Shown here: positions 8,574 to 16,179 of the stretch, piece after piece | Position numbering within the stretch: position 1 is the first letter of the stretch | How the letters are laid out: each line of letters begins with the position of its first letter | NCBI GenBank assembly: GCA_905233995.1 | Contig: CAJOGF010000001.1 | Span: 1 to 38,659 of the forward strand | Source of the DNA: an uncultured Bacteroidales bacterium | GTDB taxonomy: Bacteria > Bacteroidota > Bacteroidia > Bacteroidales > UBA3824 | Direction of reading: 5' to 3' | Length of the DNA: 38,659 bases | Program-made: the position numbers and the translations under genes | Notes under the pieces: model-generated | What the model saw: only the letters and a program-made list of their open reading frames with translations | Told to the model about the DNA's origin: nothing | The model's database searches: none

Positions 8574-8597
8574 TATAGAAATAATTGATAATTTTTC

Positions 8598-8640
8598 AAA
8601 CCGTTTTAAGTTTTTTTCTCAACTTAAAGCGGTTTTTTTT
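8598..8640 (+). terminator. Intrinsic terminator after the DUF3078 gene
   Basis: Arms AAACCG-TTTTAAGTT (8598-8612) and AACTTAAA-GCGGTTT (8621-8635) pair with one mismatch around an 8-nt loop, followed by eight T. It separates the DUF3078 gene from trpS. Confidence 0.85.
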
Positions 8641-8649
8641 ATAAAGATG

Positions 8650-8680
8650 TTGCAATAGTGGTGTTTTTTTATCAACTTTG
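8650..8680 (+). promoter_or_regulatory. Probable trpS promoter
   Basis: TTG at 8650-8652, a 20-nt spacer, then CAACTTTG at 8673-8680, which differs from TAnnTTTG at the first base. It lies 28 bases ahead of the trpS ATG. No tryptophan leader peptide or T-box is seen. Confidence 0.45.
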
Positions 8681-8707
8681 CAACCGAAAAAAAATAAAAA
8701 GTAAAAA

Positions 8708-9703
8708 ATGCAGACAGTTTTAAGCGGTATCAGACCTACTGGAGATTTGCACCTTGGAAACTATTTTGGTGCACTAAGGAATTTCGTAAAATTGCAGGAC
8801 GACTACAATTGCTTTTTCTTTGTGGCTGACTACCATTCTCTTACAACACACCCACATCCAAAAGACATTCAGAATAATGTCAGAAAAATATTAAGTCAAT
8901 ACATAGCCTCTGGTCTTGACATAGAAAAGTCAACACTCTATATCCAAAGCGACCTTGTAGAGACAGCAGAATTTTACATGTTGATGAACATGAACGCCTA
9001 TATCGGCGAACTTGAAAGAGTAGTTTCGTTTAAGGACAAAGCGCGTCAGAATCCAGACAACGTCAACGCTGGACTTCTCACATACGCTGTTTTGATGGCT
9101 TGCGACATTTTAATTCAAAAAGCCGACCTCGTACCCGTTGGCAAAGACCAAGAGCAGCATCTCGAAATGACTTGTAAGTTTGCAAGACGTTTCAACAATA
9201 TTTACGGAGTTGAATATTTCAAAGAGCCCAAAGCCTTTTCTTTTGGCGACAAACTTATAAAAGTACCGGGTCTTGACGGTTCAGGCAAAATGGGAAAAAG
9301 CGAAGGAAACGGAATCTATCTTATTGATTCTGATAAAGATATAAGGAAAAAAGTGATGAAAGCCGTTACAGATTCAGGTCCAGAAAAGCCAAACTCAGAA
9401 AAACCTGAAGTAATTCAAAACTTATTTACTTTAATGGAACTTGTATCGGATAAATCCACAATCGAACACTTCGAGAATGCTTGGAACGATTGTTCTATCC
9501 GCTACGGCGATATGAAAAAACAACTTGCGGAAGACATCATAAAAGTAGTAAGCCCTATACGCGAAAAAATCAATGATATTTACAACAACACTGAATATCT
9601 TGACAAAGTAGCAAAATTAGGTGCAGAAAAAGCACGCGTTCAGGCTCAAAAAACAATCCGCGAGGTAAGAGAAATTTTCGGTTTCAGACCTATTCACTAT
9701 TAA
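8708..9703 (+). CDS. trpS: Tryptophanyl-tRNA synthetase
   Basis: TrpRS charges tRNA-Trp using ATP in the cytosol. The 331-residue length is normal for the bacterial class Ic enzyme. The HIGH-type motif appears as DLHLGNYFGAL after SGIRPTG, and the KMSKS-type loop as KMGKSEGN. The QKADLVPVGKDQEQHLE segment, typical of TrpRS, lies between them. The start at 8708 (MQTVLSGIRPTG) is the usual N-terminus. The methyltransferase gene follows after 11 bases, so the two are likely co-transcribed. Confidence 0.96.
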   Translation: MQTVLSGIRPTGDLHLGNYFGALRNFVKLQDDYNCFFFVADYHSLTTHPHPKDIQNNVRKILSQYIASGLDIEKSTLYIQSDLVETAEFYMLMNMNAYIGELERVVSFKDKARQNPDNVNAGLLTYAVLMACDILIQKADLVPVGKDQEQHLEMTCKFARRFNNIYGVEYFKEPKAFSFGDKLIKVPGLDGSGKMGKSEGNGIYLIDSDKDIRKKVMKAVTDSGPEKPNSEKPEVIQNLFTLMELVSDKSTIEHFENAWNDCSIRYGDMKKQLAEDIIKVVSPIREKINDIYNNTEYLDKVAKLGAEKARVQAQKTIREVREIFGFRPIHY

Positions 9704-9714
9704 AAAAAAGCAAT

Positions 9715-10803
9715 ATGGAACTTTCCTCACCATTAAAGGAAATATACGGTTCTGAGAAACTTTCAATTTTTCAGGCTCAACGCAAAGCACAAGAAATTGC
9801 CTTTGGTCCTATAAGTTTTCAAGCCTCAAGAATGATGAAAAAACTTGGTATTTTCAAAATTCTTGACTCTGAACCCGACGGAATAGAATTAGAAAGAATA
9901 ATCGAAAAGACAGGGCTAAGCGAATACGCAATTAAAGTATTACTTGAAGCCTCTCTTTCTATCGGTTCCGTAATTGTAAAAGACAATAAGTTTTTTCTAA
10001 CAAAGGTAGGTTGGTATCTTCTTACAGACAAAATGACAAACGTAAATATGGATTTTGTCAACGATGTCAACTACAAAGGATTTTTTCATATTCAAGAGGC
10101 ACTTTTGAAACAAAAACCAGCGGGTTTGAAAGAACTCGGAAATTTTGAAACCGTTTATCAAGGTCTTTCTCAATTGGAAGATGATGTTAAAGAAAGTTGG
10201 TTTAATTTCGACCATTTTTATTCTGACTCCTCTTTTGACGAAGCCTTGAAAATAATTTTTACAGAAGAAAGGAGTGTTAAAAAGATTCTTGACGTAGGAG
10301 GCAACACAGGAAGATTTGCCTTGAAATCAACAGATTACAATAATGAAGTTGAAGTTACAGTTATGGACTTACCACCTCAATTGGAAATGTTGAAAAAAAA
10401 TATTGCAAACACCAAAAATAGTCAACGAATCAAAACCTTTGCCGCAAATGTTTTGAAAGATACTCAATATCCTGAAGGTTATGACGTTGTATGGATGAGT
10501 CAGTTTTTGGATTGTTTTAGTCCTCAAGAAATTTTCTTTATTGTAAACAACGCCAAAAAAGCGTTAAACAAAGGCGGAAAACTTTTTGTAATGGAAACCT
10601 TTTGGGACAGACAAAAATACGAGACAGCATCATATTGTCTTACAATGACAAGTCTTTATTTCACGGTAATTGCAAACGGCAATTCCAAAATGTATCATAG
10701 CAAAGATATGATTGAAATTCTTGAAAAAGTTGGTTATAAATTAAATAAAATTTATGACGATTTAAACTTCGGACACTCAATTTTGGAACTATCAGCGGAG
10801 TAA
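9715..10803 (+). CDS. SAM-dependent methyltransferase (O-methyltransferase-like)
   Basis: The 362-residue product has the two-part layout of dimeric small-molecule O-methyltransferases: an N-terminal winged-helix dimerisation domain (about residues 20-110, with SEYAIKVLLEASLSIG and FFLTKVGWYLL) and a class I Rossmann methyltransferase domain from ~185. The SAM motif I is KILDVGGNTGRF (Asp193), followed by the acidic end of strand 2 in VTVMDLPPQ, then VWMSQFLDCF. The substrate cannot be read from sequence; homologues occur near aryl-polyene or quinone-type pathways, but no such genes are in this window. It lies 11 bases after trpS and 67 bases before hom. Confidence 0.75.
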   Translation: MELSSPLKEIYGSEKLSIFQAQRKAQEIAFGPISFQASRMMKKLGIFKILDSEPDGIELERIIEKTGLSEYAIKVLLEASLSIGSVIVKDNKFFLTKVGWYLLTDKMTNVNMDFVNDVNYKGFFHIQEALLKQKPAGLKELGNFETVYQGLSQLEDDVKESWFNFDHFYSDSSFDEALKIIFTEERSVKKILDVGGNTGRFALKSTDYNNEVEVTVMDLPPQLEMLKKNIANTKNSQRIKTFAANVLKDTQYPEGYDVVWMSQFLDCFSPQEIFFIVNNAKKALNKGGKLFVMETFWDRQKYETASYCLTMTSLYFTVIANGNSKMYHSKDMIEILEKVGYKLNKIYDDLNFGHSILELSAE

Positions 10804-10870
10804 AAAAAAATTTTCAAAACACAAAAAAAATATCTAAATTGCGGCGAAATTTTTAATATAAAAAACGAAG

Positions 10871-12166
10871 ATGAAACCTTTAAATATCGCGATTTTAGGC
10901 TGCGGAACAGTAGGTGGCGGCGTTGCACAAATCCTAACGCAACAAAAAGATCTTCTCTCAAAACGCTCTGGCAGAGAAATTAATCTTAAATTTATAGCCG
11001 AACTCAATCCAGAGGCGGCAATAAAAAGATTTTCGTTGGACAAAAAATATTTCTATTCCAACACCAAACAAGTCAGCATAGAGGAAATCTTGAATGATAA
11101 TGATATTGACGTTGTTGTAGAGACAATGGGCGGCAAAAGCGATTTTGTCCACAATACTTGTCTTAACGTACTCAAAAACAACAAACATCTTGTAACGGCG
11201 AACAAAGCACTTCTTGCAGAGCGCGGCTCTGATATTTTTGCCGAAGCAGAAAACAGGAAACTTCAACTTGGTTTTGAAGCCGCAGTTTGCGGTGCAATTC
11301 CAATCATAAAAGGCATCAAAGAAAGTTTTACGGGCGATATAATTGAAAGTGTCAGCGGCATTATGAACGGAACTTCCAATTATATTTTAACGCAAATGCA
11401 ACTTCAGAATCTTGATTTTTCAGAGGCTTTGAAGTTGGCTCAACAAAACGGTTATGCCGAGGCTGACCCTTCGTTGGACATCAACGGCGGCGACGCTTCT
11501 CACAAACTTATACTTCTTACCAAATTGGCTTTCGGAAAAAAAATCTCAATGGACGAACTTTCAGTTGTTGGTATAGAAGATATTAACACTAACGATATGG
11601 ATTTCGCTAAAGAAATCAATGCGTCAATAAAACTAATCTGTCTTACAAAACTAAAAGACAATAAAATCTACGCTATGGTAAGACCAATGGCTGTTAAAAA
11701 TGACAATACGCTTTCAAACGTAAACTATGCCGTTAACGCCGTACGTCTTGACAACAAATACTCTGGCACACACTTTTTAATCGGCAAAGGAGCAGGTAGT
11801 ACAGAAACCGCAATGAGTATTGTTTCTGACATTGTTTTCATAGCGCGTCATCACGAAGTTGCAACCTTCAACGAGGAAGATAAATACGTTTTGGGCGATG
11901 CAAAAGAAGTTTGTTTTCCGTATTTGGTAAGTTTCAAAACAAAAAATCTACCCGGCACAACAGGACTTATCACAACATGTATAGGTCGTCAAGGAATAAA
12001 TATTGAAACTGTTGGTCATAACAGATTTTCGGGCGAGACTGCCGATTTTTCGATAGAAACAGACGAATGTTGCTTAAAAACAATAGAGCAAGCAATTGAA
12101 GATATAAAACGAGAAAACAAAGATTTACTTCTTCAAGAGCCAAAAATTCTCCCGATTCTTTACTAA
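10871..12166 (+). CDS. hom: Homoserine dehydrogenase with ACT domain
   Basis: Homoserine dehydrogenase reduces aspartate semialdehyde to homoserine, the branch point to Thr, Met and Ile. The 431-residue monofunctional form has the NAD(P) motif ILGCGTVGGG near the N-terminus, the VTANKALLA motif, the catalytic segment GIMNGTSNYIL with PSLDINGGDASHKL, and a C-terminal ACT domain (about residues 350-431, beginning YLVSFKTKNLPGTTGLI) that normally gives feedback control by threonine. It is not fused to aspartokinase, unlike ThrA. The start follows an A-rich leader with no strong promoter match. The CD225-type gene follows after 17 bases. Confidence 0.95.
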   Translation: MKPLNIAILGCGTVGGGVAQILTQQKDLLSKRSGREINLKFIAELNPEAAIKRFSLDKKYFYSNTKQVSIEEILNDNDIDVVVETMGGKSDFVHNTCLNVLKNNKHLVTANKALLAERGSDIFAEAENRKLQLGFEAAVCGAIPIIKGIKESFTGDIIESVSGIMNGTSNYILTQMQLQNLDFSEALKLAQQNGYAEADPSLDINGGDASHKLILLTKLAFGKKISMDELSVVGIEDINTNDMDFAKEINASIKLICLTKLKDNKIYAMVRPMAVKNDNTLSNVNYAVNAVRLDNKYSGTHFLIGKGAGSTETAMSIVSDIVFIARHHEVATFNEEDKYVLGDAKEVCFPYLVSFKTKNLPGTTGLITTCIGRQGINIETVGHNRFSGETADFSIETDECCLKTIEQAIEDIKRENKDLLLQEPKILPILY

Positions 12167-12183
12167 TAACAAAATAATACAAA

Positions 12184-12744
12184 ATGAGTCATTATTTTTA
12201 TTACGAAGGGAACACACAAAAAGGTCCTGTAAGTCAAGAAGAATTGCTAAAAAACATAACCTTAGAGACTGAAATATGGACTCAAGGCATGACCGATTGG
12301 AAAAAAGCCAAAGACGTGCCGGAAATTGCAGCGTTACTTGCCGTTGGAAATTCTTCAGAGATACCTTCAACACAAGAAACTATAACAGAGAGCAATACCG
12401 AAATAATTCCTCAACAGGTTACAAACAATCAATCTTCAACTTCGGGTAATGCTTCAAGTCAGAGTACAAATACTCCTGATTTTCAAAACCTTTTGATTTG
12501 GTCGATTGTTTCAGCATTTTTGTGTTGCAACGTAAGCGGAATTATAGGAATAGTCTTGAACCTAAAGGCTGAAGTTGAGTGGACTAAAGGCAATTACGAC
12601 AAAGCATGGGAGAAATACAAAAACGCCAAAATTTGGGTAATTGTAGGTGCCGTATTGGGACTTATACTTATAATTATATCATACTCATTTTCAGCGTTAT
12701 TAACCTCAACAATGCTTTCTAATATGGGTATCGACAATTATTAA
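12184..12744 (+). CDS. GYF_2 (DUF4339) plus CD225/dispanin-type membrane protein
   Basis: The 186-residue protein begins with a GYF_2 domain (residues 1-55, MSHYFYYEGNTQKGPVS, IWTQGMTDWKKAKDV), a presumed peptide-binding module. A low-complexity Ser/Thr/Gln/Asn linker (about 58-98) joins it to a C-terminal two-helix membrane domain. That domain, with the pattern hydrophobic helix - CCNVSGIIGIVLNLKAEVEWTKGNYDKA - hydrophobic helix, matches the CD225/dispanin fold. The function in bacteria is not established. Its stop codon directly abuts the ATG of the DUF2752 gene, so the two proteins are translationally coupled and probably work together. Confidence 0.8.
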   Translation: MSHYFYYEGNTQKGPVSQEELLKNITLETEIWTQGMTDWKKAKDVPEIAALLAVGNSSEIPSTQETITESNTEIIPQQVTNNQSSTSGNASSQSTNTPDFQNLLIWSIVSAFLCCNVSGIIGIVLNLKAEVEWTKGNYDKAWEKYKNAKIWVIVGAVLGLILIIISYSFSALLTSTMLSNMGIDNY

Positions 12745-13107
12745 ATGTCAACAAAAAAAATAGTTATCATATTTTCAGGACTTGCGGCTGTTATTCTAAT
12801 TGTCGCAGTCCTGATTTTTTATTACAAAAACAACCCGTTGGAAACTTCGTCGGTTCCAAAATGCACATTTTATACCTTAACAGGTTATAAATGTCCCGGT
12901 TGTGGCGGTCAAAGGGCTTTGCATTATTTTCTAAGAGGCAAATTTAAAGAATCGTTTATGCAAAATCCTCTTTTGTACTTTGCCGTAACTTATATTATAA
13001 TATTAATTTTAATAGGCAAACGTTATAGTTTTCTGTATGGGGAAATAGCATGTGCAATTTGGCTAATAATAATTATAGGTTTTAGTGTTTTAAGAAACAT
13101 ATTATAA
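12745..13107 (+). CDS. DUF2752 membrane protein with CPGCGGQR motif
   Basis: The 120-residue protein has an N-terminal membrane helix (about residues 5-27), the motif FYTLTGYKCPGCGGQRALHYFLRG, and two more helices. The CPxCGxxR motif after a membrane helix is the hallmark of DUF2752, a small family of unknown function. The two Cys could bind metal or form a disulfide. It begins on the base after the stop of the GYF_2/CD225 gene. This gene pair recurs in Bacteroidota as far as I know, but its role is not described. Confidence 0.8.
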   Translation: MSTKKIVIIFSGLAAVILIVAVLIFYYKNNPLETSSVPKCTFYTLTGYKCPGCGGQRALHYFLRGKFKESFMQNPLLYFAVTYIIILILIGKRYSFLYGEIACAIWLIIIIGFSVLRNIL

Positions 13108-13123
13108 AGTTTTTAAAGAAAAA

Positions 13124-13155
13124 TTTGCACGAAAAAGCAAGTTTAAGTAATTTTA
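13124..13155 (+). promoter_or_regulatory. Probable promoter of the lipoprotein/beta-barrel pair
   Basis: TTTG at 13124-13127, a 20-nt spacer, then TAATTTTA at 13148-13155, which differs from TAnnTTTG only at the last base. It lies 28 bases upstream of the ATG at 13184. Confidence 0.5.
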
Positions 13156-13183
13156 CAGCAAAATTAAATCAAAAATTAAGAAA

Positions 13184-13672
13184 ATGAAAAAAACACTTCT
13201 TTCAGTTGTTTCAGCAGCAATACTTTTTAGTCTTGCTGGTTGTAGTACATCAAAATACATGGAAGCGAGAACGATTCCTGTCAATGATGTTGAAATTTTT
13301 TCAAAACCGCTCGTAGCAAGTCTTTCGGTTGGCGAGCGCAAAACATGGACAATCTCTATCAAACGCAAAGATGCCCTCGCAATGGGACTTAATGTCAACA
13401 ACATGCGTGCATACGCACTTGCAATAGCATGCAAAGACGGCAACATCGACTCAAAACCAATTTACGATGCAATTGTAGGCGCAACATACGTGATTAAAAG
13501 TTTAGGCAAAAAATACGAACTCGAAGTTACAGGTTTTCCTGCAACGTATAAATCGTTTAAGGACATTGAGCAATCAGATTTGGAACTTTTGAAATTTTCA
13601 GGACAAGGTCAATCGGAACTTGTGCCGGTAAATACCGACGAAATTCCTCGCTTTTCAATTTTTAAAAAGTAA
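13184..13672 (+). CDS. Uncharacterised lipoprotein
   Basis: I do not recognise this 162-residue protein. It has a lipoprotein signal peptide with lipobox LAGC (Cys20). The mature part is a compact domain with a TWTISIKRKDALAMGLNVNNMRAYALAIACKDG segment split by one helix, and no catalytic motif. The beta-barrel gene follows after 6 bases. A lipoprotein paired with an outer-membrane barrel suggests that both act in the outer membrane, perhaps as a complex; this is inference from position only. Confidence 0.75.
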   Translation: MKKTLLSVVSAAILFSLAGCSTSKYMEARTIPVNDVEIFSKPLVASLSVGERKTWTISIKRKDALAMGLNVNNMRAYALAIACKDGNIDSKPIYDAIVGATYVIKSLGKKYELEVTGFPATYKSFKDIEQSDLELLKFSGQGQSELVPVNTDEIPRFSIFKK

Positions 13673-13678
13673 AAAACT

Positions 13679-14353
13679 ATGTTCAAGAAAAAATTATTAT
13701 TAACGCTGATGTTGCCTGCAATGTTTTTTCAATGGGCTTCAGCACAGATTGTTTCAACAACCTCTAATTCTTCGATGACTTCAAAGCAGATTGTATCTTC
13801 GCAACAATACAGAGAAGGTGGTCAAAAATTATGGTTTATGAAACTTGGAGCCAATTTTTCGGGGCTTCAGGTAAAGGACGACTACAAAAGTTATGACATT
13901 GAACGTTCATTGGGCTACAATTTAGAAATTGGAATGCAAAAAAGAATCGCAAGAACACCTTTGTATTACAAATTTGATTTTGGTGCATGTAGCAATCTCG
14001 GTGAAAATCGTACTATCTGGAAGGACGAAACTAAAAACGGCATAAAAGAAAAAATCAAAGATTTTGAATTTGGCGATCAAAAGCACGCCGCTTACATTTC
14101 ACCAATAAACGTTGGCGTAAAACTAAACTTCGGAATCAGTTTTGATTTTAACATCGGAGCATTCTATATGCTTGAATATCTTCCCGATGACTTAATTCAC
14201 GATTACGGCGTTAACGCAGAAGCGGGACTTTGGCTGTCAAAATTTTATCTCGGCGTAAAAGCACAAAGAGGCTTGAACAACAGAACAGAAATAGACGATG
14301 AAGACGAAACTTTTCTAAGTAACATACTTTTAAGAATAGGATTTTCGTTTTAG
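13679..14353 (+). CDS. Outer-membrane beta-barrel protein, uncharacterised
   Basis: The 224-residue protein has a signal peptide ending at ASAQ (residue ~23), a Ser/Thr-rich linker, and then amphipathic strands such as LWFMKLGANFSGLQV and GVKLNFGISFDFNIGAF, ending in LRIGFSF. The terminal Phe is the usual signal for barrel assembly. It resembles the general small OmpA/OmpW-like barrels of Bacteroidota, without a closer match that I can name. It is coupled to the lipoprotein gene upstream. The 69-base spacer to ftsX is A-rich and shows no terminator. Confidence 0.75.
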   Translation: MFKKKLLLTLMLPAMFFQWASAQIVSTTSNSSMTSKQIVSSQQYREGGQKLWFMKLGANFSGLQVKDDYKSYDIERSLGYNLEIGMQKRIARTPLYYKFDFGACSNLGENRTIWKDETKNGIKEKIKDFEFGDQKHAAYISPINVGVKLNFGISFDFNIGAFYMLEYLPDDLIHDYGVNAEAGLWLSKFYLGVKAQRGLNNRTEIDDEDETFLSNILLRIGFSF

Positions 14354-14422
14354 TTAAAAAGGAAAAGAAAATACAAAAAGCACTCAAAAAAAAAGGAAAA
14401 AAAAATCAAAGGTACAAGGAAA

Positions 14423-15316
14423 ATGGAAAATAATGAAAATCGACCACTGAAAAACAACAGCAACTTTAAGCGTAAATTAATATTATCATTTGGGACAAGT
14501 ACGCTTTGTATTTGTCTTGTTTTGTATATGGCGGGACTATTTATGATGTTGCTTTTCAACACTCAGCACATCAGCGATATGTTCCGCTCCAATATAAAAA
14601 TGACAGTTACATTAAACGACAACCGCTCTCTTGCCGAAACAGAAAGTTTCCGCAAATCTTTGGACGCAATGGATTTTGTACGTCAGACAAAATATATCTC
14701 CAAAGATGCAGCGGCAGAAGAACTCAAGAAAGAATTAGGTGAGGATTTCTACGAAATTCTTGACGGCAAGAATCCCCTATTTTCACAAATTGAAGTACAA
14801 CTTACCGACGAATACACAAATATGGATAGTATCGCTTCGATAGAAAAACTTCTGAAAAAAAACGTTGCCGTTGACGAAGTTTATTATCCAAAAGATGTTT
14901 GGAGAAACGCTACAACGGTAATATCAAAAGTTGCTTCAATTGTTTTGGCACTGACACTCGTATTGCTTATTGTAACAGTGATTTTAATCAACAATACAGC
15001 AAGACTAAAACTTGCCGGCAATAGGTTTGATATTAGAACTGCGAAATTAATCGGTGCCTCTAACTGGAAAATATCATGGGATTACATCAAAACAGCCCTT
15101 TTGCAATCGCTTGTGGCAGTATTTATTTCAGTAGTAGGTTTAGCACTGACAATCAGATTCTTAGAAAGCATACTTCAAGGAGTTTTTATGATTTCATCGT
15201 TTTGGTCAACTCTTATGGCAATGGCTTTGATAGGAATCTCAATCACAGTATTTTCAACCTTAATAACGGTAAGAAAATACCTCAATACCAAAGAAGAAGA
15301 TTTGTATTACTATTAG
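14423..15316 (+). CDS. ftsX: Cell-division ABC-transporter-like protein FtsX
   Basis: FtsX is the membrane part of FtsEX, which uses FtsE ATPase activity to switch on peptidoglycan hydrolases at the division site. The 297-residue protein has the family topology: a short cytoplasmic N-terminus, one membrane helix (about 22-46), a periplasmic domain (about 50-165, FRSNIKMTVTLNDN, YISKDAAAEELKKELGEDF), and three more helices. The cytoplasmic loop contains NTARLKLAGNRFDIRTAKLIGAS, which fits the FtsX conserved loop. No ftsE is adjacent; in Bacteroidota ftsE and ftsX are often apart. fabG follows after 21 bases. Confidence 0.9.
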   Translation: MENNENRPLKNNSNFKRKLILSFGTSTLCICLVLYMAGLFMMLLFNTQHISDMFRSNIKMTVTLNDNRSLAETESFRKSLDAMDFVRQTKYISKDAAAEELKKELGEDFYEILDGKNPLFSQIEVQLTDEYTNMDSIASIEKLLKKNVAVDEVYYPKDVWRNATTVISKVASIVLALTLVLLIVTVILINNTARLKLAGNRFDIRTAKLIGASNWKISWDYIKTALLQSLVAVFISVVGLALTIRFLESILQGVFMISSFWSTLMAMALIGISITVFSTLITVRKYLNTKEEDLYYY

Positions 15317-15337
15317 AAAAAACAATAATTAAACAAA

Positions 15338-16066
15338 ATGAAATACGCATTAGTTACCGGAGGTAGCCGCGGCATAGGACGCGCAATCTGTCAAAGGCTC
15401 GCATTGTCGGGCTATCACGTTTTAATCAATTACGTGTCAAACGAAGCAAAGGCTCTTGAAACACTTGAACTTACAAAACAAGCAGGCGTTGAAGGTGAAA
15501 TCATAAAGTTTGACGTTGCAAACCTTGAAGAAACAACCGCCGCTTTGGAAAAATGGCAATCTGACAACAAAGACGCATACATTGATGTTTTGGTAAACAA
15601 CGCAGGCGTAACCGCAGATTCGCTTCTGCCGATGATGGAGCCTGAGGCTTGGAGCAAAGTGTTGAATATCACGATTAACGGTTTTTTCAACGTTACAAGA
15701 ACAGTTGTCAAAAAAATGATACGCAAAAAACACGGACGTATTATCAACATGGCATCAGTATCGGGCATAATAGGACTTCCCGGTCAATGTAACTATTCTG
15801 CTGCAAAAGGTGCTCTAATTTCTGCAACAAAAGCGTTGTCAAAAGAGGTTGGAGGCAAAAACATAACTGTCAACGCCGTTGCTCCCGGTTTTATCAAAAC
15901 CGATATGACAGAAAGTCTTAACGAAGAAGAACTCAAAAAAGGCATAGCCTTAGGACGTTTCGGTACGGCTGAAGAGGTTGCTGATTTAGTTGACTTTTTG
16001 GCAAGCGACAAAGCCTCTTACATCACAGGCGAGACTATCGCAATAACCGGCGGACTTAAAGGTTAA
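15338..16066 (+). CDS. fabG: 3-oxoacyl-[acyl-carrier-protein] reductase
   Basis: FabG reduces beta-ketoacyl-ACP to beta-hydroxyacyl-ACP with NADPH in fatty-acid elongation. The 242-residue short-chain dehydrogenase has the NADP motif GGSRGIG at residues 8-14, NNAGV, the catalytic Ser in SVSGIIG and the YSAAKGA motif (Tyr and Lys), then NAVAPGFIKTDMTE and the C-terminal YITGETIAITGGLKG typical of FabG. Other SDR oxidoreductases share these motifs, so the exact substrate rests on overall resemblance. It is closely followed by a palindromic terminator and the feo promoter. Confidence 0.88.
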   Translation: MKYALVTGGSRGIGRAICQRLALSGYHVLINYVSNEAKALETLELTKQAGVEGEIIKFDVANLEETTAALEKWQSDNKDAYIDVLVNNAGVTADSLLPMMEPEAWSKVLNITINGFFNVTRTVVKKMIRKKHGRIINMASVSGIIGLPGQCNYSAAKGALISATKALSKEVGGKNITVNAVAPGFIKTDMTESLNEEELKKGIALGRFGTAEEVADLVDFLASDKASYITGETIAITGGLKG

Positions 16067-16067
16067 G

Positions 16068-16097
16068 AAAAAAATACCTAATATTAGGTATTTTTTT
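16068..16097. terminator. 30-bp perfect palindrome: fabG terminator and/or upstream operator
   Basis: Seven A, the 16-nt palindrome TACCTAATATTAGGTA (16075-16090) and at least seven T form a 30-bp perfect palindrome one base after the fabG stop. As RNA it makes a hairpin followed by U, so it can end fabG transcription. The 16-nt core recurs exactly at 16108 and with one change at 2475, which a terminator alone does not explain; it may be a protein-binding site as well. Confidence 0.65.
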
Positions 16098-16105
16098 TCT
16101 ACTAA

Positions 16106-16154
16106 AATACCTAATATTAGGTATTGTCAAAAATAAAATAAAAAAATATTTTTG
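16106..16154 (+). promoter_or_regulatory. feoAB promoter with overlapping palindromic operator
   Basis: The second copy of TACCTAATATTAGGTA lies at 16108-16123 (20-bp perfect palindrome if flanking AA/TT are included), its centre 33 bp from that of the first copy. Directly after it are TTG (16124-16126), a 20-nt spacer and TATTTTTG (16147-16154), a consensus Bacteroidetes promoter. The palindrome touches the -33 element, so a bound repressor would block RNA polymerase. A further inverted repeat, TCAAAAATA/TATTTTTGA, spans 16127-16155. I infer iron- or redox-dependent repression; the regulator is not identified. Confidence 0.65.
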
Positions 16155-16179
16155 ACGAATTTATAATTCTCGAAAGAAT

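Noticed and set aside
13153..13446. Minus-strand open frame opposite the lipoprotein gene at 13184
   Set aside because: It lies within a gene that has a clear signal peptide and operon context; its composition is that of a shadow frame.
16068..16125. Two copies of a 16-bp palindrome considered as a CRISPR-like or insertion-element repeat
   Set aside because: Only two copies with a 17-base gap, no spacers of constant length, no cas genes and no transposase; position at a promoter fits an operator or terminator better.
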